The notes below the pieces were generated by a model. That model was not told where the DNA came from and made no database searches. It was given only the letters and a program-made list of their open reading frames with translations. The position numbers and the translations under genes were made by a program. Below, piece after piece: positions 38,614-47,726 of a DNA stretch of 64,000 bases. The number at the start of each line of letters is the position of its first letter. Position 1 is the stretch's first letter. Source of the DNA: Pseudomonas sp. W4I3 (GTDB taxonomy: Bacteria > Pseudomonadota > Gammaproteobacteria > Pseudomonadales > Pseudomonadaceae); assembly GCF_030816195.1 (NCBI RefSeq), contig NZ_JAUSXS010000001.1, forward strand, positions 2,379,501 through 2,443,500, given 5' to 3'.

Positions 38614-39219
38614 ATGCGAATGTGGTTTTTGAGTGCTGGCCTGGCCTTGATGTGCATGGCCCAGAACGCAGCGGCGGGTACAGTCCTGATCGTTGGCGAT
38701 AGTATCAGTGCCGGTTTCGGCCTGGATACCCGCAAAGGGTGGGTAGCGCTGCTGGAGCAACGGCTCAAGCAGGAGGGTTTTGACGATAAAGTGGTCAATG
38801 CGTCGATCAGTGGCGACACCAGTGCCGGAGGCCTCGCGCGGTTGCCTGCGGCACTTGCAGCGCATAAACCGGATGTGGTGGTGATCGAGTTGGGTGGCAA
38901 CGATGGGCTGCGTGGTCAGCCGCCGGCGCAATTGAAACAAAATCTTGCTTCGATGGTTCAGGCGTCCCAGGACAGCGGCGCCAAGGTGTTGCTGCTGGGC
39001 ATGCAGATCCCGCCCAATTATGGCAAGCGTTACGTCGACGCGTTCGCCAAGGTATTCGGCGAGGTGGCAGAGGAAAAAAAGGTACCGCTGGTGCCGTTTT
39101 TCCTGGAAGGGGTGGGTGGTCATCCAGACCTGATGCAAGCGGACGGCTTGCACCCGGCGGTCGCGGCGCAGGGCAAGTTGCTGGAAAACGTCTGGCCGAC
39201 GCTAAAACCGCTGTTATGA
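38614..39219 (+). CDS. tesA: Periplasmic arylesterase / lysophospholipase TesA-like (GDSL)
   Basis: The 201-residue SGNH hydrolase has a signal peptide (about 1-21), block I IVGDSIS with Ser30, block III GGNDGLRG and block V DGLHP. This is the TesA/EstA-type periplasmic acyl hydrolase (thioesterase I, protease I). GGAG at 38604-38607 supports ATG 38614 or the in-frame ATG two codons on. Its control region must lie inside the divergent ATPase gene because the starts are ten bases apart, and this divergent tesA-ybbA order is conserved in enterics. Confidence 0.9.
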   Translation: MRMWFLSAGLALMCMAQNAAAGTVLIVGDSISAGFGLDTRKGWVALLEQRLKQEGFDDKVVNASISGDTSAGGLARLPAALAAHKPDVVVIELGGNDGLRGQPPAQLKQNLASMVQASQDSGAKVLLLGMQIPPNYGKRYVDAFAKVFGEVAEEKKVPLVPFFLEGVGGHPDLMQADGLHPAVAAQGKLLENVWPTLKPLL

Positions 39220-39277
39220 CGCTTTTCTACCGGCAGGCTTTCGGCTAAGGTGGCGCCCCCCCGATTTGGAGCCCCTG

Positions 39278-39571
39278 ATGTCGCGTCCTGCCTGGTCCCT
39301 GTTTAACTATCAACTGATCGAGCCGGACGAGCAGCTGGATCTGTTCGCCTGCCAGGAAGTCCGGGTGCATCTGGTGGCGCGTCAATTGGAGCTGGGCGGC
39401 TCGATTGACCGCACGCTCTGCGGCACCTTGTTGCCGGCGCAACCGCTCTGGTCGTCGGTGGACCGTTCGATTTTCCAGGACCAGCGGTTGTGCCCGTTGT
39501 GCAGGGCCATCCTCGAGTCGCAAAAGCGCGGTACACCGCCGATCTGGCCAGAGCTGCGCTTCGAACTCTAG
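39278..39571 (+). CDS. Small conserved-type protein, unknown function
   Basis: The 97-residue cytoplasmic protein opens MSRPAWSLFNYQLIEPDEQL and contains three or four cysteines, including a CPLC motif near residue 80 and LFACQEV, LCGTLLP. The cysteines could bind a metal (speculative). TTGGAG precedes the ATG. I do not recognise a family. It lies in a + strand run between the esterase and the L,D-transpeptidase. Confidence 0.65.
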   Translation: MSRPAWSLFNYQLIEPDEQLDLFACQEVRVHLVARQLELGGSIDRTLCGTLLPAQPLWSSVDRSIFQDQRLCPLCRAILESQKRGTPPIWPELRFEL

Positions 39572-39652
39572 CGCGGGCGGCTTGATGCCAGCCCCGCGCT
39601 TCACGTATACAATCAGTCTTTTCCTACCGTCGTTCTGCGAAGGATTTTCCGG

Positions 39653-40618
39653 ATGTTGTCGCGCCTCTCCGTCGTTACCTGCTGCCTGTCTCTCGCTGCG
39701 CTCTGTGCGGCAGGTTCCGCGCAAGCCTTGCAGTTGCCCTTGCCGCCGCCCGGTGAGGACATCGTCGGTCAGGTCCAGGTGATCAAGGCCAAATACGAAG
39801 ACACCTTTGCCGACCTGGGCACTACGTATGACCTGGGTTATTCGGAGATGGTCGCCGCCAACCCTGGCGTCGATGCCTGGTTGCCTGGGGCGGGCACGGA
39901 CATCGTGCTGCCGACACGTTTCATTCTGCCGCCGGGGCCGCGTGAAGGTATCGTGATCAACCTTGCGGAATACCGGCTCTACTACTATCCCAAGGGGCAG
40001 AACGTGGTTTACACCTTTCCTTTGGGGATTGGTCGTGAAGGCTGGGGATCGCCGATTGCCCACACCAGCATCATTGCGAAGACGCCGAACCCTACCTGGA
40101 CGCCACCTGCCTCGATCAAGGCCGAACATGCGGCCAACGGTGATCCGCTGCCCAACGTGGTGCCGGCTGGCCCGGACAATCCGCTGGGTCCGTTCAAGTT
40201 CACCCTCGGTACGCCGGGTTATCTGATTCACGGCTCCAACATGAAATTTGGTATCGGCACGCGTACCAGCCACGGTTGTTTCCGTATGTTCAACAACAAT
40301 GTGCTGGAAATGGCTGGCATGGTGCCAGTCGGCACGTCGGTGCGTATCATCAACGATGCGTACAAGTTCGGCAGCGCCGGCGGCAAGGTCTACCTCGAGG
40401 CCCATACACCGTTGAATGACGATGGCACGCCTTCGGTGGTCGACAAGCACACGGCGGTCATCAACGCCTTGCTCAAGCGTGAGGACCTGGCCAATAGCCT
40501 GCGGGTAAATTGGGACCAGGTACGTGATGTAGTCGCGGCTGAGGATGGCTTGCCGACAGAAATCGGTGTGCCGGGCGTCGCTCCGGTGGCTTCCAGCGCG
40601 CCGGTTGATTTTCAATAG
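39653..40618 (+). CDS. L,D-transpeptidase (ErfK/YbiS/YcfS/YnhG family)
   Basis: The 321-residue exported protein has a signal peptide (about 1-25) and a short LysM-like segment (YEDTFADLGTTYDLGYSEMVAANPGVD). The YkuD domain lies at about 100-240, with catalytic His193 (IHGS) and the SHGC motif (His207, Cys209, in RTSHGCFRM). These enzymes form 3-3 crosslinks or attach lipoprotein to peptidoglycan. It converges with oprI, whose C-terminal lysine is a candidate acceptor. It has a C-terminal tail of about 80 residues beyond the core. Confidence 0.92.
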   Translation: MLSRLSVVTCCLSLAALCAAGSAQALQLPLPPPGEDIVGQVQVIKAKYEDTFADLGTTYDLGYSEMVAANPGVDAWLPGAGTDIVLPTRFILPPGPREGIVINLAEYRLYYYPKGQNVVYTFPLGIGREGWGSPIAHTSIIAKTPNPTWTPPASIKAEHAANGDPLPNVVPAGPDNPLGPFKFTLGTPGYLIHGSNMKFGIGTRTSHGCFRMFNNNVLEMAGMVPVGTSVRIINDAYKFGSAGGKVYLEAHTPLNDDGTPSVVDKHTAVINALLKREDLANSLRVNWDQVRDVVAAEDGLPTEIGVPGVAPVASSAPVDFQ

Positions 40619-40655
40619 ACGCCCAAAGCTCTAATGCCAGTCAGTTAAGGCTTTT

Positions 40656-40754
40656 TGTAGGAGCGAGCTTGCTCGCGAAGAACTCAGGGCCGCCGCGTTT
40701 ATCCAGAATGAAAGCGTTGCCTACACGTTTTTCGCGAGCAAGCTCGCTCCTACA
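40656..40754. repeat. REPIN between L,D-transpeptidase and oprI
   Basis: TGTAGGAGCGAGCTTGCTCG (from 40656) is mirrored by CGAGCAAGCTCGCTCCTACA (to 40754), with the same sequence subtype as the kdpD-kdpE element. Confidence 0.9.
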
Positions 40755-40827
40755 GTGGCCCTCTTTCGCTTAACTGACCGGCATACCCCAAGCCCGCTCC
40801 TGCTGCCTGGCGCAGTAGATCCCAGGC

Positions 40828-40859
40828 AAAAAAAAGCCGACCCATAAATGGATCGGCTT
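40828..40859 (-). terminator. Terminator of oprI
   Basis: On the minus strand AAGCCGATCC...GGGTCGGCTT forms a stem (with a G-U/A pair) followed by eight T, between oprI and the REPIN. Confidence 0.9.
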
Positions 40860-40880
40860 GATAACAACCCCGAAGGATTA

Positions 40881-41132
40881 TTACTTGCGGCTTGCTTTTT
40901 CAAGCATGCGCAGAGCGCGCTCGTTAGCTTCGTCAGCAGTCTGTTGTGCTTTTTGAGCAGCAGCCAGAGCTTCATCAGCTTTACGGTAGGCTTCGTCTGC
41001 ACGAGCCTGGGAGCGAGCTGCTGCATCTTCCGTTGCAGTCAGACGAGCTTCGGTTTCTTTGGAGACGCTGCTGCAACCGGTGGCCAGAACTGCGGCCAGA
41101 GCCAGAGCAGAGAATTTCAGAACGTTGTTCAT
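40881..41132 (-). CDS. oprI: Major outer membrane lipoprotein OprI (Lpp-like)
   Basis: The 83-residue lipoprotein has a lipobox LATGC (Cys20), then a single long alpha-helical heptad repeat rich in Ala, Glu and Lys ([20 protein letters not shown]), ending in MLEKASRK. The C-terminal lysine is the potential site for covalent attachment to peptidoglycan, as in Braun lipoprotein. AAGGGGAA is an excellent ribosome site. A candidate promoter lies at 41200-41227 and a terminator follows, as expected for an abundant single-gene transcript. Confidence 0.97.
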   Translation of the reverse strand: MNNVLKFSALALAAVLATGCSSVSKETEARLTATEDAAARSQARADEAYRKADEALAAAQKAQQTADEANERALRMLEKASRK

Positions 41133-41743
41133 CGTGTTCCCCTTCAAGGACTTTCTATTAGATGGCTACTGTCTCAGGGTGAGCCAATAGCCGGCGTACA
41201 TACTACCCATTACTTGTAGTAAGTAAACTGACGTTGCGCAAGAAGCAAAAAAATTCTCGCACCGAATCTATTTTGGCTAATCTTTTGAAGGTTTGTATAA
41301 AAGCTCGCCAGATTTTTTCATTCTGTCGAAGATTGGATCCAGGCTGAAAGCGCCGGCCCGCATGCGTCAAGCTGTGTGAATAAATGAAATTTTATATATG
41401 CAAGCTGGCACTTGCGCTGCGCTTGCTCGTCTCGCTTCAAGCATCTTTTGCTCATCTAGAGGTGACTTTAACAGCGCCAGTTCGTCTCAAGCTTCAACTG
41501 CCGGCAATGTTCAGGCTTTCGATCAACCGATGATCGAGACGCTTTCTATTAATCCACCCGCGGCAGGGGATGACGAGTGTGCCTTGAGCAATTGCTGGAT
41601 TGGTGCCTACTATTCCCTACGTGCAGGTGTGAGCGCTCAGGGTTTTCTCGCTGTCGAAACCGGCACGGGGTGGCGTAGATGTTCCTTCGCCGGAAAAACA
41701 TCGGTAAGGTAGGGTCAATATTCAAGACCCGCGAGGAGTAGTG
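41133..41743. other. Intergenic region upstream of oprI
   Basis: About 600 bases with no convincing gene. It contains the oprI upstream region (candidate promoter 41200-41227) and an AT-rich stretch near 41380-41400. A 49-codon open frame from ATG 41384 (MKFYICKLALALRLLVSLQA) looks like a signal peptide, but it has no ribosome site and stops at 41533; I do not call it a gene. The + frame 41398-41712 is not supported either. Confidence 0.55.
41200..41227 (-). promoter_or_regulatory. Candidate oprI promoter
   Basis: On the minus strand TTTACT and TAGTAT are separated by 16 bases, reading toward oprI, with a leader of about 60-65 bases. Matches are partial. Confidence 0.35.
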
Positions 41744-42025
41744 ATGAGCGAGGCGTTGTCCATCCACCATGACCAGGCTGGTCATCAGTTCGAGACCAAT
41801 GTGGACGGTCATCGTGCCTATCTGACCTACATGGACCTCGGAAAGCAGACCCTGGATATCTATCGCACGTTTGTGCCCAACGCATTGCGCGGGCGGGGCA
41901 TTGCCGCTGCGTTGACCGAAGAGGCATTGAAATTCGCCGAAGAGTCAGGCTACACGGTCATCCCGTCTTGCTCTTATGTGGAACGCTACATGGAGCGCCA
42001 TCAGCGCCATGCCGCAAAGCTGTGA
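41744..42025 (+). CDS. GNAT-family N-acetyltransferase (YjdJ-like)
   Basis: The 93-residue short GNAT has the LTYMDLGKQTLDIYRTFVPNALRGRGIAAALTEEAL acetyl-CoA loop (R-G-R-G-I-A pattern) and a C-terminal CSYVERYMERH block. This is the compact YjdJ type, often acting on small molecules or unknown proteins. GAGGAG precedes ATG 41744; a GTG one codon earlier is an alternative. A terminator separates it from the convergent DAHP synthase gene. Confidence 0.9.
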   Translation: MSEALSIHHDQAGHQFETNVDGHRAYLTYMDLGKQTLDIYRTFVPNALRGRGIAAALTEEALKFAEESGYTVIPSCSYVERYMERHQRHAAKL

Positions 42026-42040
42026 ATCAACAGCCATAAA

Positions 42041-42070
42041 AAAACGCCGGGTTTAGCCCGGCGTTTTTGT
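42041..42070. terminator. Bidirectional terminator between GNAT and DAHP synthase
   Basis: AAAACGCCGGG (42041-42051) pairs with CCCGGCGTTTT (42057-42067), with A-run on the left and T-run on the right, so both convergent genes can use it. Confidence 0.92.
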
Positions 42071-42099
42071 GTGTGCCTGATTCACAGGCACGTATAGCT

Positions 42100-43176
42100 T
42101 CAGGTGCGTTTGCGTTTGGGCAATACGTCCTTGAGCTTGGCATGCATGCTGCGCAGGGTGTTCTCGGTAGCGGCCCAGTCGATGCACGCGTCGGTGATGG
42201 ATACGCCGTACTGCAAGTCGGCCAGGTCTTTTGGAATGGCCTGGCAACCCCAGTTCAGATGGCTCTCGACCATCAGACCGATGATCGACTGGTTGCCTTC
42301 CAGGATCTGGTTGGCGACGTTTTCCATCACCAGCGGCTGCAGGGCCGGGTCCTTGTTGGAGTTGGCGTGGCTGCAATCAACCATGATGTTTGGCTTGATC
42401 TTGGCCTTGTTCAGCGCCTGTTCGCACAGCGCAACGCTGACCGAGTCATAGTTGGGCTTGCCATTGCCGCCGCGCAGTACCACGTGGCCGTAGGCGTTGC
42501 CCTTGGTCGTGACGATGGACACGCCGCCTTCCTGGTTGATACCCAGGAAACGGTGGGGGCTGGAAACCGATTGCAGTGCGTTGATTGCTACCGTCAGGCC
42601 GCCGTCGGTGCCGTTCTTGAAGCCCACGGCCGAGGACAGGCCGGACGCCATTTCACGGTGCGTCTGGGACTCGGTGGTGCGGGCACCAATGGCCGACCAG
42701 CTGATCAGGTCCTGCAGGTACTGCGGGGAGATCGGGTCCAGCGCTTCGGTAGCGGTGGGCAGGCCCATTTCCGCCAGGTCCAGCAGCAGCTGACGACCGA
42801 TGTGCAAGCCGTCCTGGATCTTGAACGAGTCGTCCAGGTACGGGTCGTTGATCAAGCCTTTCCAGCCCACCGTTGTACGCGGCTTCTCGAAATAGACGCG
42901 CATCACCAGGTACAAGGTGTCGGACACTTCAGCCGCCAGCACCTTGAGGCGTTCGGCGTATTCGTGGGCGGCCTTGAGGTCGTGGATCGAGCAAGGCCCG
43001 ATGACGACGAAGAGGCGGTGGTCGGTGCCGTCGAGAATGTCACGGATGACTTCGCGGCCCTTGGTGACGGTCTGCAGGGCAGCGTCACTCAGGGGGATTT
43101 CGCGCTTGAGCTGATCGGGCGTGATCAGGGTCTCGTTGGATTCAACGTTAAGGTCATTGATCGGTAAATCAGCCAT
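42100..43176 (-). CDS. Class I DAHP synthase (first step of shikimate pathway)
   Basis: The 358-residue protein condenses phosphoenolpyruvate and erythrose-4-phosphate to DAHP. Motifs of the AroF/G/H class are VIGPCSIHD (about 60-68), VYFEKPRTTVGWKGLINDP, GARTTESQTHREMASGL, GFKNGTDG, and IMVDCSHANSNK. These include the metal-binding Cys and His. The allosteric N-terminal extension is present, so inhibition by an aromatic amino acid is likely, but which one cannot be told from sequence. A class II enzyme is encoded elsewhere in the window (57038-58384). Confidence 0.96.
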   Translation of the reverse strand: MADLPINDLNVESNETLITPDQLKREIPLSDAALQTVTKGREVIRDILDGTDHRLFVVIGPCSIHDLKAAHEYAERLKVLAAEVSDTLYLVMRVYFEKPRTTVGWKGLINDPYLDDSFKIQDGLHIGRQLLLDLAEMGLPTATEALDPISPQYLQDLISWSAIGARTTESQTHREMASGLSSAVGFKNGTDGGLTVAINALQSVSSPHRFLGINQEGGVSIVTTKGNAYGHVVLRGGNGKPNYDSVSVALCEQALNKAKIKPNIMVDCSHANSNKDPALQPLVMENVANQILEGNQSIIGLMVESHLNWGCQAIPKDLADLQYGVSITDACIDWAATENTLRSMHAKLKDVLPKRKRT

Positions 43177-43307
43177 CGTGTTACTCGTCAGGGTCACGGG
43201 TGCCGGCCGCCAGCCATCCCCGTGCGGCGGAGCACAGCATGATTTGAATGCAGGGGGGAGGAACCTTAGCGCGTAATACGGGCCCGCGACAATGGGCAAA
43301 GCCCGCT

Positions 43308-43742
43308 TTAATCCAGCACTGGCTGCACAATGGCCTCGTGGGAGTACTCACCAGCGTGGCGTGATACCCAATCGCGGGCCAAGGCTTCGAGTTGCTCGGG
43401 CGTGGCCTCGGCGGCTTCGTGCAGGCGGCAGTAGCGTTCGATCTGGCACACTTGCTCGCCCATTCGCGCGCCGAACAGGGCATGTTCATCGGTAAAACTG
43501 ATGCCTATGCGATAACCGGCCTGCACTTTGCGGCACCACGCGACATAGCCTGGATAGCGGGCACTGGCGCCCAGCGAGGGGATATGCAGATCGACCGCAG
43601 TGCCAGGTTGCCAGGCGCGTGGCCAGTTGCAGGCGATGCCACCGCGGCCGATAGTGCGCAGGTGTTGGCGGGGCAGGGCAGGAGAGGGACGTTGGATCAA
43701 CTCGACAGCGACATCATCAGGGTGAGGTAGAAAACGACCCAT
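43308..43742 (-). CDS. PilZ-domain protein
   Basis: The 144-residue cytoplasmic protein has an N-terminal basic motif PRQHLRTIGRGG that fits the RxxxR c-di-GMP-binding element, and a beta-barrel-like continuation AVDLHIPSLGASARYPGYVAWCRK. The second motif of standard PilZ domains (D/NxSxxG) is not clearly present. Its ATG (43742-43740) overlaps the ATG at 43741 of the divergent thioredoxin-like frame (CATG). Binding of c-di-GMP is inferred. Confidence 0.8.
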   Translation of the reverse strand: MGRFLPHPDDVAVELIQRPSPALPRQHLRTIGRGGIACNWPRAWQPGTAVDLHIPSLGASARYPGYVAWCRKVQAGYRIGISFTDEHALFGARMGEQVCQIERYCRLHEAAEATPEQLEALARDWVSRHAGEYSHEAIVQPVLD

Positions 43743-43767
43743 GTACACGGACTCCGAGCACCGTCCA

Positions 43768-44127
43768 ATGGACGGCAGTGGCAGCAGTATAGTGAAGCAA
43801 CTGGAATTGACCGATCTGGATATCGACCAGCAATTGCTGGGATTGCCGGGGTGTTCGCTGGTAGTGTTCACCAGTGTCGGGTGTTCCAGTTGCCGCTGGG
43901 CACGCCAGCAGTTACCGGGCTGGCGCTTGCCGGTGGACCGGCTGTGTTGGGTAGATGCCGGGCACAACGGCGGCGCGGTCGAACGTTACCAGATCTTTCA
44001 TTTGCCCGCGTTGTTCCTCGTGTGCGAGGGTCAATTTCTTGGGCAATTACAGACAAGTCTTACGCAATCAGCGCTTATCGATGCCCTGAACCACGCACGG
44101 ACACAAACCCCAGAGGAGTTGCCATGA
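43768..44127 (+). CDS. Thioredoxin-like protein with CSSC motif
   Basis: The protein is about 119 residues from ATG 43768 (MDGSGSSIVKQLELTDLDID); ATG 43741 would add nine residues. Core features are VVFTSVGCSSCRWARQQLPG (a CxxC pair as in thioredoxin folds), then DAGHNGGAVERYQIFHLPALFLVCEGQFLG with the cis-Pro of the fold. It probably handles disulfides or electrons in the cytoplasm. The stop overlaps the reductase ATG by four bases (ATGA), so they are co-translated. Confidence 0.8.
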   Translation: MDGSGSSIVKQLELTDLDIDQQLLGLPGCSLVVFTSVGCSSCRWARQQLPGWRLPVDRLCWVDAGHNGGAVERYQIFHLPALFLVCEGQFLGQLQTSLTQSALIDALNHARTQTPEELP

Positions 44128-45086
44128 CTGCAATTGCACAGCCTTCGCCACGTATCGGCATCATCGGCACCGGCGCCATTGGCGGTTTCTACGGCCTGAT
44201 GCTGGCGCGTGCCGGGTTCGATGTGCATTTTTTGCTGCGCAGCGAATACGCGGTCGTCAGTGAGCGAGGGCTGCGCGTGAACAGTAGCGTGCATGGCAAT
44301 CTCCACCTGCACCCGGTGCAGGCGTATGCCAGCCCTGCCGACATGCCGCCGTGCGATTGGTTGCTGGTGGGCACCAAATCCACCGGCAACGCGGACCTGG
44401 CGCCGACCATCGCCCAGGTCGCGGCACCGGATGCCAAGGTGGTGCTGTTGCAAAACGGCCTGGACGTGGAAGACAGCCTGCGCGAGCACTTGCCGCCGTC
44501 GCTGCACTTGCTCGGTGGCCTGTGCTACATCGGCGTGCATCGCTCTGGCCCTGGCGTCGTCGAGCATCAAGCGCTGGGGCGGGTCAACCTGGGCTATCAC
44601 AGCGGCACGGCGGCCAACGATCAAGCGCGCCAGCAGGCGATTGTCGAAGAAGGCGCCGGGCTGTTTCATCAGGCCGGCATTGAGTCTCAGGCCATGGCCA
44701 ACGTGCATCAGGCCCGCTGGCATAAACTGGTGTGGAATGTCCCGTTCAACGGCCTATCCGTGTTGCTCGGCACAGGGACCCGCGCGATGATGGCCGACGA
44801 ATCCAGCCGCGCACTGATCCAGGCGCTGATGGCCGAAGTGGTACAGGGCGCTGGCGCCTGCGGCCACGACATTCCGGCGAGCTACGCCGAGCAGATGTTC
44901 GCCATGACTGAAACCATGGACGACTACCTGCCCAGCATGTACCACGACCACGTGCATAAGCGCCCGCTGGAACTGGCGGCCATCTACGCCCGGCCGTTGG
45001 CCGCCGCCAAAGCGGCCGGCTGCGAATTACCGCGCATGCAGGCGCTTTACCAGGCCTTGAGCTTTATTGACCGGCACAATCGCTGA
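44124..45086 (+). CDS. 2-dehydropantoate 2-reductase-like (PanE/ApbA family)
   Basis: The 320-residue protein has a Rossmann motif GIIGTGAIGGFYGLMLARAG, VGTKSTGN, and LQNGLDVED. The C-terminal helical domain with ARWHKLVWNVPFNGL and the late HKRPLELAAIYARPL are typical ketopantoate reductase features. Such NADPH-dependent enzymes reduce ketopantoate in pantothenate synthesis, but paralogues act on other 2-keto acids. GAGGAG precedes ATG 44124. It is embedded in a run with a thioredoxin-like and a 5'-nucleotidase gene. Confidence 0.88.
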   Translation: MTAIAQPSPRIGIIGTGAIGGFYGLMLARAGFDVHFLLRSEYAVVSERGLRVNSSVHGNLHLHPVQAYASPADMPPCDWLLVGTKSTGNADLAPTIAQVAAPDAKVVLLQNGLDVEDSLREHLPPSLHLLGGLCYIGVHRSGPGVVEHQALGRVNLGYHSGTAANDQARQQAIVEEGAGLFHQAGIESQAMANVHQARWHKLVWNVPFNGLSVLLGTGTRAMMADESSRALIQALMAEVVQGAGACGHDIPASYAEQMFAMTETMDDYLPSMYHDHVHKRPLELAAIYARPLAAAKAAGCELPRMQALYQALSFIDRHNR

Positions 45087-45101
45087 TTCGGGGGCAAGCA
45101 C

Positions 45102-46019
45102 ATGGCGAAGGGATTGAGCGAAAAATTGGTGCTGGCGATTTCATCGCGGGCCTTGTTCGACTTGAGCGAGAGCCACACGGTCTACCTCGCCGAGGGGGTG
45201 GAGACCTATCGCAAGTACCAGATTGAGCACGAGGAGGAAATCCTTGAACCCGGCGACGCCTTCCCGCTGGTCAAGAAACTGTTGAGCCTCAACGCCAGCC
45301 TCGGGCGTGCCCGTGTCGAGGTGGTATTGGTGTCGCGCAACAGTGCCGATACCGGCCTGCGGGTATTCAACTCGATCCAGCATTACGGTCTGGATATTTC
45401 CCGCGCCGCTTTCGTCGGAGGGCGTAGTCCCTATCCGTATCTGGCCGCCTTTGGTTGCCACCTGTTTCTGTCGACCCATGCCGAGGACGTGCGCAGTGCC
45501 CTCGACGCCGGTTTTGCCGCGGCGACAATTCTGTCGGGCGGCCCCCGCCGGGCATCGAGCGAAGAATTGCGGATCGCCTTCGACGGCGATGCGGTGCTGT
45601 TTTCCGACGAGTCCGAGCGCGTCTACCAGGCTGGCGGGTTGGCAGCGTTCCAGGCCAACGAGCGAGAGTCGGCGCGCCAGCCGTTGCACGGTGGCCCGTT
45701 CAAGGGGTTCCTGGCCGCACTCAACCTGTTACAGCGCGAATTCGCCGATGAAGCGTGCCCGATTCGCACGGCACTGGTCACCGCGCGCTCGGCGCCGTCC
45801 CACGAGCGGGTCATTCGTACGTTGCGCGAATGGGATATCCGCCTGGATGAATCGCTGTTCCTGGGCGGCCTGGATAAATCCGCGTTCCTCGAAGCGTTTG
45901 CCGCCGACGTGTTCTTCGATGATCAGGCCGGCCATTGTGAAAGAGCCAGGGAAGTGGTGGCCACCGGGCACGTGCCCCACGGCATCAGTAATGAGTTGAA
46001 AATCCACAGCGACAGCTGA
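45102..46019 (+). CDS. Cytosolic 5'-nucleotidase
   Basis: The 305-residue protein matches the 5'-nucleotidase family (PF06189 type) related to NT5C1: LVLAISSRALFDLSESH (nucleophile region with a non-canonical first motif), VEVVLVSRNSADTGLRVFNSI, LFLSTHAEDVRSALDAGFAA, and DAVLFSDESERVYQAGGL. It likely dephosphorylates nucleoside monophosphates. It lies 15 bases after the reductase stop on the same strand. Confidence 0.87.
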   Translation: MAKGLSEKLVLAISSRALFDLSESHTVYLAEGVETYRKYQIEHEEEILEPGDAFPLVKKLLSLNASLGRARVEVVLVSRNSADTGLRVFNSIQHYGLDISRAAFVGGRSPYPYLAAFGCHLFLSTHAEDVRSALDAGFAAATILSGGPRRASSEELRIAFDGDAVLFSDESERVYQAGGLAAFQANERESARQPLHGGPFKGFLAALNLLQREFADEACPIRTALVTARSAPSHERVIRTLREWDIRLDESLFLGGLDKSAFLEAFAADVFFDDQAGHCERAREVVATGHVPHGISNELKIHSDS

Positions 46020-46085
46020 GCCGAACTGCCCAAGGCGCTGCTAAGCTCAGTTGATCTCCGCCATCCTGGCAGCCCAGGAGGTTCT

Positions 46086-46592
46086 ATGATTCGTTCGATG
46101 CTGTACGCCACGGATCTTGGCTTGTATGCGCCGTACGTCATGCAACATGCCCTGGCATTGGCGCGAACGTTCAAGGCGGATTTGTATGTGGTTCACGTGG
46201 TGGAGCCCATCGGGCTGTTCGCTGAGTCGGTGTTGCAGAGCTACCTTGATGAAAAGGCACTCAGCGAATGGCAGAGCCAGGGGCTGACCACGGTCATGGC
46301 GACCATCGAGCAACGAGTGCTCGACAGCTTTCGCGAGGAGCTGGGGGACGGGGAGCAGGACCTCAAGTTGATTCGTTCGGTGCGCGTTATCCAGGGGGAC
46401 CCTTGCGAGGTGATTCTCGACCAACTGCATAAACTTTCAGTTGATCTGTTGATCGTAGGAAGTCATAGCCATGCAAGCGCAGCGGCGACACCGCTTGGGC
46501 GTACCGCCGCACGGTTACTGCAGCTGGCGAGCGTGCCGGTTTACCTGGTGCCGTCGCTGCAACGTCGACGCAGTGATGATCGTGATCGGTAA
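46086..46592 (+). CDS. Universal stress protein (UspA family)
   Basis: The 168-residue protein has the Usp alpha/beta fold: IRSMLYATDLGLYAPYVMQHALALARTF, HVVEPIGLF, and the C-terminal LLIVGSHSHASAAATPLGRTAARLLQLASVPVYLVP. The ATP-binding G2xG9xG motif is only partial (GSHSHA...LGRTA), so nucleotide binding is uncertain. AGGAGG supplies the ribosome site. It precedes cysB by about 100 AT-rich bases. Confidence 0.88.
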   Translation: MIRSMLYATDLGLYAPYVMQHALALARTFKADLYVVHVVEPIGLFAESVLQSYLDEKALSEWQSQGLTTVMATIEQRVLDSFREELGDGEQDLKLIRSVRVIQGDPCEVILDQLHKLSVDLLIVGSHSHASAAATPLGRTAARLLQLASVPVYLVPSLQRRRSDDRDR

Positions 46593-46680
46593 AAAACGAT
46601 AAAAAGTTCTAGATTTATATATCTTACCTTTAATATAGTTATATACCGTCGCTGATACCCGTGGCGTCTATCTGCTTTGA

Positions 46681-47664
<984 letters not shown>

Positions 47665-47684
47665 TACGTTCAGGCGTAAGCTCG

Positions 47685-47726
47685 AACCGGTGCAGTGAGG
47701 CAGCCAGCTCCTTCACTGCACCGGTT
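47685..47726. terminator. Bidirectional terminator after cysB
   Basis: AACCGGTGCAGTGA (47685-47698) pairs with TCACTGCACCGGTT (47713-47726) over 14 bases. It overlaps the stop of the convergent GreA-like gene. Confidence 0.85.

Noticed and set aside
41398..41712. 104-codon frame and a 49-codon frame from 41384 beginning like a signal peptide
   Set aside because: No ribosome site, no family pattern and different frames; possibly degraded, but not supportable as a gene.
42067..43167. 366-codon plus-strand frame
   Set aside because: It is antisense to the class I DAHP synthase.
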